Assembly (NCBI GenBank): GCA_022749755.1
Contig: CM040452.1
Location: forward strand, 2,188,350 to 2,252,349
DNA length: 64,000 nucleotides
Reading direction: 5' to 3'
Source: Azadirachta indica
Taxonomy: Eukaryota > Streptophyta > Magnoliopsida > Sapindales > Meliaceae
The notes below the pieces were generated by a model, which saw only the letters and a program-made list of their open reading frames with translations, was not told the DNA's origin and made no database searches. Shown piece by piece: positions 1-12,185 of the stretch. Position 1 is the first letter of the stretch. Each line of letters opens with the position of its first letter. Made by a program: the position numbers and the translations under genes.

Positions 1-724
1 ATCTATGGTCCCAATAAAGAAAGGTGTAGACCTACAGCATATAAGGATTAGATACTACTCTGGTCCTTAAACTCGAAGCCCCACACAAGCAGTGTTTCAT
101 CTATATGGTTAGTTATGAGTCCAGAAAAAAACTATCATATTATCTTTTGTCTACAAAGAAGGCTCCAAATAAACTTTTTATGTATGATGGACAAACATAA
201 TAATGGTAGATAAACTATTAATTGTCTTCTGTGCTGCCCAATGTGGGCAAAAATTAACAGCATTCAAAGCATTTAGGGGGCTTTTGGGACATCCATCTTC
301 TACTCTCCTTTTCATGACTTTGTTGTGGTGTCACAGAAATATCTTTTTTCCAATACAAAATGTCACAAGAATGACATGCTTTCATTCCAAACAACACATA
401 AAATAGAAATTTTTTGTCTGCTAAAACTTAAGGCTATTACAGCTTTGAAGTTAGCATTGTGATCAGAAACCAATCACTTGCATTCAATAACATTTCTTTG
501 TGTTTAGGCATGTAATTATTGAAGGTTACCAGGTTATTGGAAATAAGCAGCAACAACAACAAGAAGAATAATAATAAGAATAATAATAAAAGACTACAGT
601 AAAATCTTGAACATTATTTTCTAAATTTAAATACGGGATTAATTATCTCTTTAAGTAGCAAAAGATCATAAACTATCATATAGAAAAAGTCAGAATCAAA
701 AAATATGAGGCATCAGAATCCTAC
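1..724 (-). other. Partial CNX1 intron 3
   Basis: This stretch follows the third CNX1 coding exon on the minus strand and holds no recognisable CNX1 exon in any frame. I read it as intron. The short open frame at 203-406 on the other strand has no recognisable domain. Confidence 0.6.
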
Positions 725-3700
725 CACCGGACGAATATCAACACCTTTGCTAGTCTGTTTCAAAATTTGTATTCGCTTGCCTTCAACTGCAGTATCTTTG
801 ACTTGTTCAGTGTCCTCAACTTGAACAACTGCATCGGCACCATCGGGTATCGGTCCTGAGGGAGAACAAAAACCAAATGGAAAAAAGGGGTCAAAACTGC
901 ATCTGCAGAATTAAATTAACATGAGAACCTTCAATGTCTACAAAGCTTAAAACCATCTTTTTATGTCACAAAAAGAATAATCCTGTTTGAAATGCTTGTG
1001 TCTTTGAATACCGATAGCCCAACAACACATAAAAAAAATAAAATGAACAAACCCTATTGACTAGGTTTAATGCCTTCTACAAACAACTAAAGAATATTTC
1101 AAAATTGAAAGATATAAATGACTTGATCAGCATTCATTTGAATCACAAAGAGAAATTACTTAGACTATTTTCTAAGCACTTGCACCAAGCTTTAGTATAA
1201 AAAGAAATTAATTAGTCAAAGTTTTTTGTGCAAATACTTGGAAGGGCAGTTGCTTGTAAGTATTTATACCACATTTTAGTGCACGCACTGACACACATAC
1301 ACAAACACATATAAAAATACCATTTACCATCAAATCAAAACTTCAACGCTCTCAAAACCAGGGCACCCTAACCAGCCCTAGTCCAGCGCCATGGTTAGCA
1401 ATTTCAGATACTATAGTAGCAAAAATAGTAGCTAAGAGGTGAAAACCACCATCACTAAACCAAAAGCATTCATTAAAAGCAAGAAAAAGAGAAACTCAGA
1501 GAATTAACCTTTGAAATACTAATAGGGACACTTTTTCCAATCTTCGTTAGAGAATGCTTCTGGTGGTGTCAAATTTTTCTTACACAATACAACTACAATG
1601 CGTAATTCCTTTTGCTAAGAAATATGTGGTTATTGATAGTAAATGCTTTTGTACCTAAACTTCAAAAGATACACCATTTAAGCAGAATATTGGCTATATC
1701 ACACTGAATCTGGATAGGATAATAAAAACTTTAGTACTTGTTGACATGTAAAAGAAACTGAAACATTTGACATAAAAAATTTCATTTAAATTCACAATGC
1801 AACAAATGAATTAGGATTGATGGGAAGCTCGTTTGATGACCCAGGTATAAAACTCTCTCCTTGTAGTTCTACAGAATGCTCCTAACTGTACAATCATTAT
1901 TAACTTAAGCACCATAATCAATCATCAAATAACTCATGATGTATAATAAAAAAAAATGCACTAAGGTGGCCAGCTAAACGAATATTGAGGACATTTTTGC
2001 TCTTTCAAGGAGAAAGAGGGACAATATACATATGGTATAGTCCTATGTCTACCAAGCATCATAATCAATCGTCAAATAACTCATGATGAACAATAAAAAG
2101 TGCACTAAGGTGGCCAGGTAAATGAATATTGAGGAGACTTTTGCTCTTTCAAGGAATGAAAGAGGGACAGCACGCAAAGGGCGTAGTCCACCAAGCAACT
2201 CTTCTGTTTTCTCACTGGTTGGAGAGTTTAAGGTGATGAGGAGGAATTATGAGTATAATTGAAGATTTGAGTAGAGTTTAGAGCAAAATTCAGGAAATGT
2301 TTAATGCTTACAAACAATTTTGTGTTAGAAAGTAAAAGATGATGATTTAGGCATCATTCCGAAAATACCTTGCATCAGGGTGACTGAAATCACATATTGT
2401 AGCATTAAAAGCTGAAATCACAATAATTAAATGATTTATACCTAAATGAAAAACTTATATAGAAAGTTTTAATGCAACTGAAACCGACTCCTAGAAAACA
2501 TCAAATAAACTAGGAAATTGAGACAACAATAAATTCAAATGAAAAATATTGAAGACTTTCGACAGACTTTTGGACCTTATAGAGAGACTCTTGAAAAATA
2601 AGAGACAACTGAGTTTGACTCACATTTAAGACCTTGGACTGAGTTTTTGATGACTTCTCAGAAATATTACATGTTTTAGACTGTTAATAGGTTTTCCTGT
2701 TAATATTTAAATCATATAAGATACCGAGTAGGTTTAACATCATCTGGAATAAGCCAAGTGAAACTTTGGGCCCTAGATTCTATTATATTGTCAAGCAAGG
2801 CTGCCGCTTATCATCATCAACGAAGCTCCTTATTCATGGACAAAATGGTAAACATAAAGAAGCTTCCAGCAGTTTATACTAATTTCTCCGACTTTTGAAA
2901 GTTATCTTAGGGTTGATTTAGAAGCCCCACACAATAAAATGTGTTTCTTTGTGATTAGCATTCTATGGCAGAAATCCAAGGACTTAAGTTGTAAACATTG
3001 AGATAACTTAGAAGTATCTTAGATATGGCAAAGAAGAGTTGAAAGTCATTTTTAGAACATAAGTTCTCAAGTTTAAGATTGCCAAAAAAATCTTAATAGC
3101 CCCAATTATGTCCTTCAAGTGCACTGTTCAAATCCCAGACAATACCCAGAGGCAACAAAAGCTATCATTCACAGAATTATCATCCAAAAATCCACACAAA
3201 TGATAAAATTGTGTATTAACGTAAAATAAATTTATAAACCTCCAGTTGTCACATAGGCCACTGTTCCAGGAGTCACTATCACACCAACTCCATCATTTCC
3301 AGCTCTTGATTCAGTTATTACAGGATATTCACCAGGTCCATCTGAAGCAACTACTGCATAACCATCCTGCAACAGCCAATTTTTATACAATGAATGTCAT
3401 TCAATTAACTATAGGAAACTACGAATTACACAATAGCCCTGGTGATTTGATAATTGACCTGAAATTAACCAAAATTTACTATTTCATCCAGAGCACCTTA
3501 TTTTAGTCTTGAAAGTTACATCGAAATTCATGCTGGATAAGGAAAAAAACATTCTTCCCCATCAAACAAACTAACATCAGAACAAATAGCCATGCACTGA
3601 AATCAATAATATCTTCAACAACATAATTTAAACTGACACTGGCATATATTTGGAATTAAGATGTTGCAACTTATAATCTGAGTACTGTAGAATAGAATCA

Positions 3701-4122
3701 CTAATGCCAAATATAAGTGTATGGATTATTCCTAAATATCATTTGCCAAATTCCAAACACTGCAACTGATGTGCCTTCAAAAATTAAACACGAACACCGC
3801 AGATACAATCTCGCCCTCAATTAAAGAAATCACGACTCGCATAACAAGCATGAAATGCCAATCCATTAATTACAAAAATTCATAAAAAGATTCAAGGAGT
3901 ATAACGCAAGAGTGAAAAGAAAGAAATGAAGTGACAGAAATGAGAGTTTTGGATTATGCGATTAACCTTAATAGAAGCTGGGTAAGGAGGCAAAGGGTCA
4001 GGCGCACGAATATCCTCCGCCAAGACTTTGCCCAGTGCTTCGTTTAGCGGCACCGTCACCGGCGGCAGGCGCTGAGCCACCCTCAGAACTGTTTTAAGAG
4101 CCTCTTCCGCTGATATCATCAT
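725..4122 (-). CDS. CNX1: CNX1 molybdopterin molybdenumtransferase, 5' part only (coding exons 1-3)
   Basis: The product is the plant two-domain protein (MoeA-like E domain, then MogA-like G domain) that inserts molybdate into molybdopterin in the cytosol. Three coding exons are readable on the minus strand: 4122-3967 (52 codons, starts MMISAEEALKTV), 3366-3240 and 855-725. All have GT donors and AG acceptors and phases that join cleanly (0, 1, 0). They give about 138 residues of the MoeA-like N-terminus, including AEDIRAPDPLPPYPAS, DGYAVVASDGPGEYPV and the TTGGPIPDGADAVVQVEDT block, which match my memory of the Arabidopsis CNX1 start. The last donor could also be used 3 bases earlier (end at 728). 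The next exon (expected to begin GCDIE) is not in bases 1-724, so the gene runs off the left edge. Introns are about 600 and 2,384 bp. The N-terminus is shorter than the Arabidopsis protein, which begins with a Gly-rich leader. The family call is firm; exon edges are inferred. Confidence 0.9.
1907..2200. repeat. Two tandem ~147-bp repeats in CNX1 intron 2
   Basis: Two adjacent copies begin at 1907 and 2054 (offset 147 bp) and share blocks such as CAAATAACTCATGATG, GCACTAAGGTGGCCAG and TTTTGCTCTTTCAAGGA. They differ by small indels and substitutions. They lie inside the long second intron of CNX1 and have no coding content. Confidence 0.85.
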
Positions 4123-5342
4123 GGCTTTGCTGCCGCATCAATCTTCATTTCCACCCATTTCCTCCACCGAGTCAAAATGAACACTGATCAACAGACAAGA
4201 GTCGAAGCCAAAAAGAGAACGAGAGAAGCCTTTTATGCTGAAGGGGTTATATTTGTTCCAAGCCCTTTTAGTTTCCAAAAACTTGTGATATACCCCTAAG
4301 GCTTTGTATAATTATAAAAATGTCATTAATTTAAAACTTTAATCAAAACAATCCCTTGTTACTGTTGTTGTCAACTTGCAATTTAATGATTAACGAAAAA
4401 AATAAATTAAATTAAAATATTTTTAAAGCATAGAATATAATTTTTTAAAAAAATTTCCATAAAAATTTTTTAAACATATAAAATTGTTCACTTAAAAATA
4501 AAAAATTACTTCTAAATTTTCATAAAAAGGAAGAGATATATTATAAACATATTTATTTGTTGACTAACATTGATTACAATACGTTGGATATATTATTACA
4601 TTCATCTAAACTGCAGTCTCCAAGAGGATAGCCTAGTGGTTTTAGATTTTTATACTAACAGTAAAAGGTTAAAACATTGATATGTAACATAAATTAAGAT
4701 TTTATTGGCTATTTTATGACTCTTTTTTTTTTTTGGTTGATTTTTAGTAGCATTTAACATTTTCAATGTTTCCCAAACTAAGAAATTGAAACGGACCCAT
4801 ATTTATCTTGTTAAATCACAAAACTTAAATTAAATTGTTAGTTAGCAACAATAATAGTTGTTTATTGTTACCATACAAAAGTAACGGTTTATCAAAAATT
4901 TTGAATCCCAACCAATATTTAGAAAATCAAAAAATGTGAAACTTTACTTGAATTATCTTAGAATATTACCATCTTACAAATAACTACTTTTACAAATAAA
5001 AATAAATAATTTTAAGTTTATGAAACACTTTTTACACCAAAACTATAATATAAAATATTTTAATTTACATCACAATAGCATTGATACCAAAAGTTATTTA
5101 TTTATATTTCATTAGATATTTGCTCAATAATTTTATACATCAAAGTCTCCTTCATTGCTTTTACTAGCAAACAAGATACAATAACTACTCAATAGGGCTA
5201 GTTAGAGTGGTGGTGACTGTTCATATTATCATGTTGATCAATTAATGGCTAATATCAAAATTTTAGTTCAACATGAATTTGGCTTATTTATTAATTTTAT
5301 TAGAATTTTAAACATTGGATTAGGATGTTAGCATAATAGTTT
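4123..5342. other. CNX1 5' leader/promoter side and gene-free AT-rich DNA
   Basis: About 4123-4260 should contain the CNX1 5' UTR and proximal promoter, read on the minus strand. The remainder up to the CACTA element is AT-rich with no open frame, RNA gene or clear repeat that I can support. I could not place a convincing TATA box. Confidence 0.5.
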
Positions 5343-6399
5343 CACTACTATAAAAAAATGGTCTTTTTTAATAAAAAATATTTATCAAGAAGTGCCTTTC
5401 TTGACAAAATATATTTGTCAATAAAAACTATTCATAAATTATTGACAGTAATTGGGCATTATCTTTTTTTTGACAGAAGTGTTTTCTGTCACAACTCAGT
5501 AATAACATATTATTATAAAATTAAAATAAATATTTTTTTGTCATGTAGTTGTCAATAATTCTAAATATATAATTATAAAAAATGATATATTTTTTTATAT
5601 ACGAATTTCCTATTTTTGTTAGTTTTATTGATCTTTTCTGAATTTGTTAATTCGATTTCCATTTTATATTTTTCAGCTTTTTTATTAATTATCTTTTTTG
5701 GGCAATTTGTAATTTTTAAGATTTTTAATTCTTGTTTACAATTATTTTCTATACAAGTTATTTATATAATAATATTCAATGACAATAATAAATAAATTAA
5801 TTATCAACTTAATTTAAAATACCAAACAGTGGAATTAAAAAAAATTATTACTAACATAATTGGATAAAATACTATCATTTCAATCCACAAAAAATAACAT
5901 ACCTGTGATCTAAATTTAATTAATATCATTGCCAACATCATTAAAAACTCATCATCAAATCCAACTAAAATTAATTAACCAAAATTTTCTATTAAATCAC
6001 CTACTTAGATGTAAAAAACTACTTACAAACAAAATTGGCCCACTTCACCCTAATTTCATCCAACTCTTCTTTAGTATAACTCTTTTTTTCCGAAAATTAT
6101 TAACAAGTTATAAAAAAAATAATTAGTAATTTAAATTATTAAATGAGTGAATTGTCATTAAACACCTTACATTCTCTGTCAATACTTTTGTATCTTCAGA
6201 TATATCTATCATGTAACCCATTATATAATACCTGCATTCAATGCCACCTTATTGAATTGGTGACTACATAAATAATATTATTGTCTAATTATTTTAAGGC
6301 CTTGATATTGCTTGCATAATATCACACATATATCCATGCATAAACTATAATATATCTTTATTGTTCTCCAATTAATATTCTGTTTCTTACTTGAACTCT

Positions 6400-6820
6400 C
6401 ATCTTGAGCATTATATATCATAATGCCACTATACAATTTGACATCATATATAATTTACAATCGTTGTTATTAATTATAGAAAGTTCAAGGTATTGGCAAA
6501 GAAAATAAAAGCCTTACTTGTTTAGGATGTCCCTCAAATCCTTTTTTATTTTCACCTTCTAATAGATCCATAAAATACACAGTTCTAACATTACATTTAT
6601 AGCAACCAACACCCAATGGAAACTATTTTGACGTGCATTTAATTATAAGTTAGTCAATGAATATAAATGAATGATAAAATCACATTTGATATGAACTATA
6701 AATGCTTTACCTTAGATTGTATGGTATGAGAATGACTTGACCACATATTGTTTTTTGTAATCGGTTTGCAATTACACATGCTTTGTCATTGCGCATTTCA
6801 TTGCCACTTGATCTTTTGGT
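6400..6820 (-). pseudogene. Ulp1-like (C48) cysteine protease domain relic of the CACTA element
   Basis: On the minus strand an exon-like stretch at about 6780-6710 ends QVILIPYNLR before a GT. A second starts after an AG near 6635 with FHWVLVAIN, and after a +1 shift continues RTVYFMDLLEGE. His in HWVL and Asp in YFMD sit where the Ulp1/SENP protease keeps its catalytic His and Asp. I did not find a clear Cys box. SUMO-protease-like domains are often carried by plant CACTA and Mutator-like elements, so transposon origin fits better than a host gene. The frame is broken. Confidence 0.6.
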
Positions 6821-7179
6821 GAAAAACACTGCACTAGAATTAATAAATCTAAACTACTTTTTCGATCGTCTTTCCTTCAAATTGTTATACAATAACCTGC
6901 TTAAAGAACAAAACAAAAAGAACATGCAAAATTATGTATTGAAATCAGATTTTAGTGTTAATAATTATCAAAATATATATTCTAAATGAATTAGAATGTA
7001 ATTTTTTTTACATTATGTACAAAATGATGCAGTTCATAGTAAGCTCTTTCACATAAATGATTATTTGACTAGGTTTTTATTAAGGGTCATGTGCTTAATC
7101 TTTTCTTTATATAACATTCTCTTTCTAACATATTAATAAGTGGTATGTTGAAAATTACATATTTAGGGACACAAACTGA

Positions 7180-7720
7180 CCCACACCTTATATATGACTA
7201 GTTATTAGTTTTTTACCCAATAACTGTACAGAGATGTCATTTTTTCCTTCAATCTTTAATGATCCCTTCTTCACTTCATTTTTAAGTTCATTTTATAATG
7301 TATGAAACAAGCAAGAATTAGTATTAGGATTTAGCATTTTATTAGTTTTCTATTAATCATTCTAGTTAAAAAAAATAAGAACATCTTACTATCTTTTCAA
7401 CCACAAGAAAAACCTCTGGATCATATCCTCCTCTTGTTTTTTGCCAAGCACGCTTTCACAATAAATTTCTATCAATTTCAAGTTTTGATAGACCCATCTT
7501 TGTCATCTACAATACATAAAGCAAAATCTTGTTTAGAATAGCTACAAAAAATATAATAAGTAACGTATTGACTAAGAATAAAAAATAAAAAGCAACTAAC
7601 TTACAATTTCTTTTAGTAAACCAAAGTATCTTTTTCGACTAGGCCGATGTTTATATTTATTCAACTTTTTTTTTTGTGCTTCTTCCCTCACTTTCTGCAA
7701 ACAATACATTAATATTAATA
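7180..7720 (-). pseudogene. PTTA/En-Spm-type second transposon gene, relic
   Basis: On the minus strand the stretch from about 7700 reads VREEAQKKKLNKYKHRPSR, then after an intron-like gap (near 7480) a line ending KRAWQKTRGGYDPEVFLVVE, then near 7290 an NEVKKGSLKIEGKND-like line. This order resembles the plant transposase PTTA/En/Spm family (Pfam plant transposase) that accompanies TNP2 in CACTA elements. It holds an in-frame stop and is not functional. Confidence 0.65.
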
Positions 7721-8779
7721 TCAAATTAACATTTTAATTTATTAATAATAATGCGCTTTAAATTATTAATTTCAAAATCTTCTAACAGTCTTAATGCAAT
7801 AAAAGCCGTTCAATATTTTTGTTTAATAAATTTATATTCCAATAATAGTTTCTCTAATGGCTATGGATTATATTTATTGGGAATAATATAGTTCACAGTA
7901 AGATGAATTTTAAATTGTTGAAAAGTTATCTTCAGTGAATGCAACACTTGTTTCTTATTACAATTATCAAGATCATAAATGTTTCTATATGCACAATAAC
8001 AAAACAACTTCATAATAAAAAAAGTTAAAACATAAAGATATATGAGAGAAAGCATAAGAGTGATTTCATTTCACCAATACATAATTTCACAGAAAATCTT
8101 TTAAAACTTGAGTACTTTTTTCTAATCAGTATAAATTATTGGAATGGTTTGCCTTACTAAGACACCTGAATTACTTTTTAAATCTATCACTTCTTTCCTA
8201 ACTTGTACATCTCGTAAATTATATCTTTCAATGACCTTATTTCTATTTGAACTTCTAATAAAACTTGTTTTCTTGATTATATTTCATGTCGACCTTTTAT
8301 TTGAATCACTAATGTCACCATCATTATTATTGTCACTAGAATAACTCTTTGTCATCCTATAATGAAAAAAATAAAATGGCAATATAACAAAGTTATAAGT
8401 ATCATACCAATAATTTATCAAATGATCATGCAACAAGGTAACATGTAAAAACTTATAATTATAAAATGAGTATGTAAAAAAGTAGCATGTAAAAATGTAC
8501 AATTATCAAATAAGTATATAACAACGCATAATATAAAATTATCTCAAGTTATCCTTACCAGCAACCAAAATACCTTTACAATCAGATCATACATAATTTG
8601 TAATGTCATCGTCATCCGATTAAGAAAAACCTATATTGACAAAAGGTGAATTATCCACTAACAAGTTCATATAATCTACATTGCATTAAATTGAGTACTT
8701 CTTTTACGTATTGAACAAACAATCGAAAATGTATTATCAATTTAATCTTTTATATAGAAGACTTATTTTGTTTAAGATG

Positions 8780-9835
8780 CTAAGATAAAATAATTTGATG
8801 TATACTTTATTCGATCAAGGTCTACCATTAGAAAACCAAGTTCATCAAATTTAACACTATCTCTACTATCAACCCAATCACACTTAAAAATTAAAACCTT
8901 AAACATGTGATAATCCCATCAGTTGAAAGTGCAAGTCGAAGATTTCTACTTTCTTTTGCAAAATCAGACCATGTTTCAACCACTAATTGTAATGATAAAG
9001 AGTCAGCATGATGGTGGAACATACCATCTTTTTCCCTCTCATTTATGTGCCAAGTCAAAAGCTTCACAGTATATAGAGATTATAATACACACCTAAACCT
9101 TGAAATGATAAGAAAATACCACATGTTTGTTGACACTTTATTTGATTTCTTCCCTATGGTTGTATTAGAATTTTTCCATCTTGATTCTCCACACATAAAA
9201 TATTCAGATAAAAGTTCATACTCCTTTCTATATAAAATATAATCATGGGAACAAGTATGCATTTTTTCATAATTTATACTTAATATACTTATTTTCTTTT
9301 TTACCTCATACACGAAAGTAGGTAATAAATTTTTTAATGGTAAAATATCTTTAAGATAATAAAGTAAATCTGAAAAACTTTTATCTTACTATCCGTATTT
9401 GCCTTTAACATTGTATAATTTGATTAATTAAGATAATTTAGTATATTTTATGCATTTAGGATAAAGTAATTTTTTAACATCCTCTGGTAAGTCTTTAAAT
9501 GTTGTAGGGTCATTGTTATAATATTTAAAAGCATCATGAACCATTTCAAGAATAGTAAGAAAATCATTATCTACGTACGGGTTAGAAAACTCAGTTGATG
9601 ATATATCACTTTCACCACGCCCAATCTAGTTAGTATAATTGTGGTCAATTCCCCAAATAAACATATGATTTTTTACTTTTCAAAAAGTTTGAAACATAAC
9701 ATTGACACACTTTGTACGTGAACATCTAATATATTGTTTGTTTTCAGAATGAAGCATCACAAACTCCAAAAATCAATCAACCCCATCTTTATATATTTTT
9801 GACATCCTATTATGTTTCGTCTACGATTTATTCAT
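8780..9835 (-). pseudogene. TNP2-type CACTA transposase relic
   Basis: Minus-strand relic of the plant CACTA transposase. In order it shows the transposase-associated N-terminal domain (from 9835: RMSKIYKDGVD, then YIRCSRTKCVN), the linker with NPYVDNDFLTILEMVHDAF near 9590, and the tnp2 start near 9270-9150 (YEKMHTCSHDYILYRKEYE, CGESRWKNSN). Near 9050-8900 it has WHINEREKDGMFHHHADS and ESRNLRLALSTDG. After that the reading jumps to the C-terminal block FKCDWVDSRDSVKFDELG at about 8880-8800. The large catalytic middle of tnp2 is therefore missing. Stop codons and frameshifts occur throughout. Domain identity comes from recalled tnp2 consensus motifs; no search was run. Confidence 0.85.
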
Positions 9836-10779
9836 AGTATAATACTAGATAATAAATAGAAGGGTGAAGAAGAAAAAACTTATTTTAAAATAAAACTTGT
9901 CTTAATGTTTAATTTGGTATTATCGACCGTGAGGGAAGAAGATGAAAATAAACAAAACCTATGAAAAATTGAAATATTACAAATGCATTAATAATAAAAA
10001 TTAAAAAGATTAAAGATACATTAATAATAAAAATAAAAATTAGTAAAAAAAATAAATATATACTAAGAAACCATATTCTACAATAAGTTTATCCTATTTA
10101 TTTTCTTATAAAAAATTCTCAGAAATCAAATTAAGGGGGAAATTAAGCTTACTAATGATCAAATTCGACAATAGAATCAATAATCGAATTGCTCACCAAA
10201 TTACTTAGGGATTGTTAGCAATTTAACTAGAAAACAACAAGTGAATGATGATTTTTTAAAATAATGTTGTGATCGTCGGTGGCGACCGTAAGGTTGAATG
10301 TGTGTGTGTAAATTAAATTATATGTTAAGTTTAGGAGTTTTTAATTAAATATAAAAATAACATTATTTTTTTTAGTTACTACAGTAACTACAAGAACAAT
10401 TCTATAGTTACAATAACTACAGAACAATTCTACAATTACAATACTTTAGCTACAATAAATTTTAATTAAGTTATTAAAATTGTTTTTATGGTAATTATAT
10501 TCGGTTACTGTAGCTATAGTAAATAAAAGTATTTATTTTCATACATATTTTTATGATTAAATATGATTTTGTGATTCTATCAAGAGATGTATATCATACA
10601 TATTTTTTTTGTCAAGAAATTCAATTTTATTTTAGCACACTATTTATTGACAAAATTATATCAAACTATTATGACATAATTCATTTTTATTAAGATTAAA
10701 TCTGTTAAGAAAGATCATTTTTATAGTAATGTCTTAAATAAAAGGTTAAAAAACCAAAGTTATAGGGAGTTAGAGATTT

Positions 10780-12185
10780 AGTTGAGAAAGGCTGAGCTAG
10801 CTTTTATCATAATGAACTTGCAAGGGATTTAGATGGTATAGGGAATAGTTTCATATTGAGGAAGGATTATAAATCCTTATATAGACTAAAGTGGAGCTGT
10901 TTTGATATCCTTCATCCCTTGAGCCATATTTGTTCTCTTAGCTTAGATCATTTTGAAATAGATTCTTATAATATGCCATTGCTATATTTAGATAATGATG
11001 TTATTTATTTAGGTTACAATAATGATATTTTAAGAATAAAATAAAAACCTTTTGTAAGAATGTATTCATGTATTACTGAAAGTTATTTTTTTGGTTATTT
11101 GTTATTATATTATTTACTTGTTACATTTATCCCTCTATATCCTTCTATAAAACAAATGTTACATTATTAAGTTATCAATTATATATAATTGATAAATATT
11201 TTATTATTTATTAATTAAAATAACTTAGTTGATGTACCATAAGATGTAGAATATAATCAGAGAATTAAATCTAATATTAAGTGATATGGAACATTTCATT
11301 ATAAGCTGTTGCATGGACGTGGATATATAGTTTTGTCCTAAGTGTTATGAATCCTCTTGATAGTTTAAAAGGGTGTTATTTTAAGGTCCTTCATCCCTTA
11401 AGCTCTATCAACCCTTTAAGTTTAGATTATTTTGATACACGTCTTTATGATATTCCTTATGCCCTATCAATCTTCCTTGGATAACAATGTTATTTAGATT
11501 ACCATTGTTGTTTAGGAATTACATGTAAACCTTTTATAAAACTATATTAGTATATTAATGAAAACTATCTTTTGTCTTTGTTTGTTATTTTATTATTTAA
11601 TTTTTATATATTTTCTTTCATCCATTTCTACCTAACAATTGTTACATTATTAACTTATCAATCATATATAATTGATATATTTATTGTGATTTATCAATTA
11701 CAATGATTTAATTTATGTAGATGCAGGGAATAGCATATATTAAGAGGATAAATCTGATATTAAAATATAGAACATTCTATTTTAAACCCAAAGGATTTGC
11801 ATATTATGTGAATAATTTAAATCAAAAGAAGGTTTTACATTAAGGCCATAAGTGGCTAAGAAAGCTTTAATGAAGAAGTTTGAGTCAATTTTTTCAAAGA
11901 ATGAATCTTATATTAAGAGACATAAAACATTTTATTTTAAACTACTTGTATCAAGAATTTGGATGTTAAGAGAATAATTTTGAACAAGGGAGAGTTATGT
12001 ACCCTCTTGATAAATTAATGAAGATTACTTTAAGGTCCTTAATTCCCTAAGCCCTATTAGCTCTCCAAGTTTAGATCATTGATATAGATTTTTATGATAC
12101 GTCTCTTTTATCCTTAGATGATGATATTGTTTAGGCTATAACAACATTATTTTAAAAAAAAAGAAAATTTTTTGTAAAAATGTAT
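10780..12185. repeat. Diverged direct repeats (period about 0.5-0.6 kb)
   Basis: Three related lines can be followed starting near 10900, 11380 and 12020. Each has a TCCTTCATCCCTTAAG-like line, then a TTTAGATCATTTTGA-like line, a TTATTTAGGTTACAA-like line and a TGTAAGAATGTATTCATG-like line. The first two also share the TTATCAATTATATATAATTGAT block (near 11178 and 11665, written as variants). The third copy is cut by the Mutator-like insertion and resumes at 14811-14962. No coding function is visible. The unit may be an old transposon or satellite-like relic. Confidence 0.65.

Larger units (their letters stand above)
5343..10731 (-). mobile_element. CACTA (En/Spm-type) DNA transposon, both ends readable, genes decayed
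   Basis: The left end reads CACTACTATAAAAAAATGG and continues into GTCTTTTTT. The right end, in reverse complement, reads CATTACTATAAAAATGATC then TTTCTT, so the termini are matched inverted repeats with one decayed base in the right CACTA. Flanking trinucleotides are TTT and TCT, an imperfect 3-bp target duplication. Subterminal DNA is rich in TTGTCAA/TTGACA motifs at both ends. Reading the minus strand, the 5.39 kb interior holds relics in the usual order: TNP2-type transposase, PTTA/En-Spm-type protein, Ulp1-like protease. All are broken by stops and deletions, so this copy cannot move by itself. Confidence 0.85.

Noticed and set aside
3246..3506. Plus-strand frame over CNX1 exon 2
   Set aside because: It is antisense to a clearly recognised CNX1 exon.
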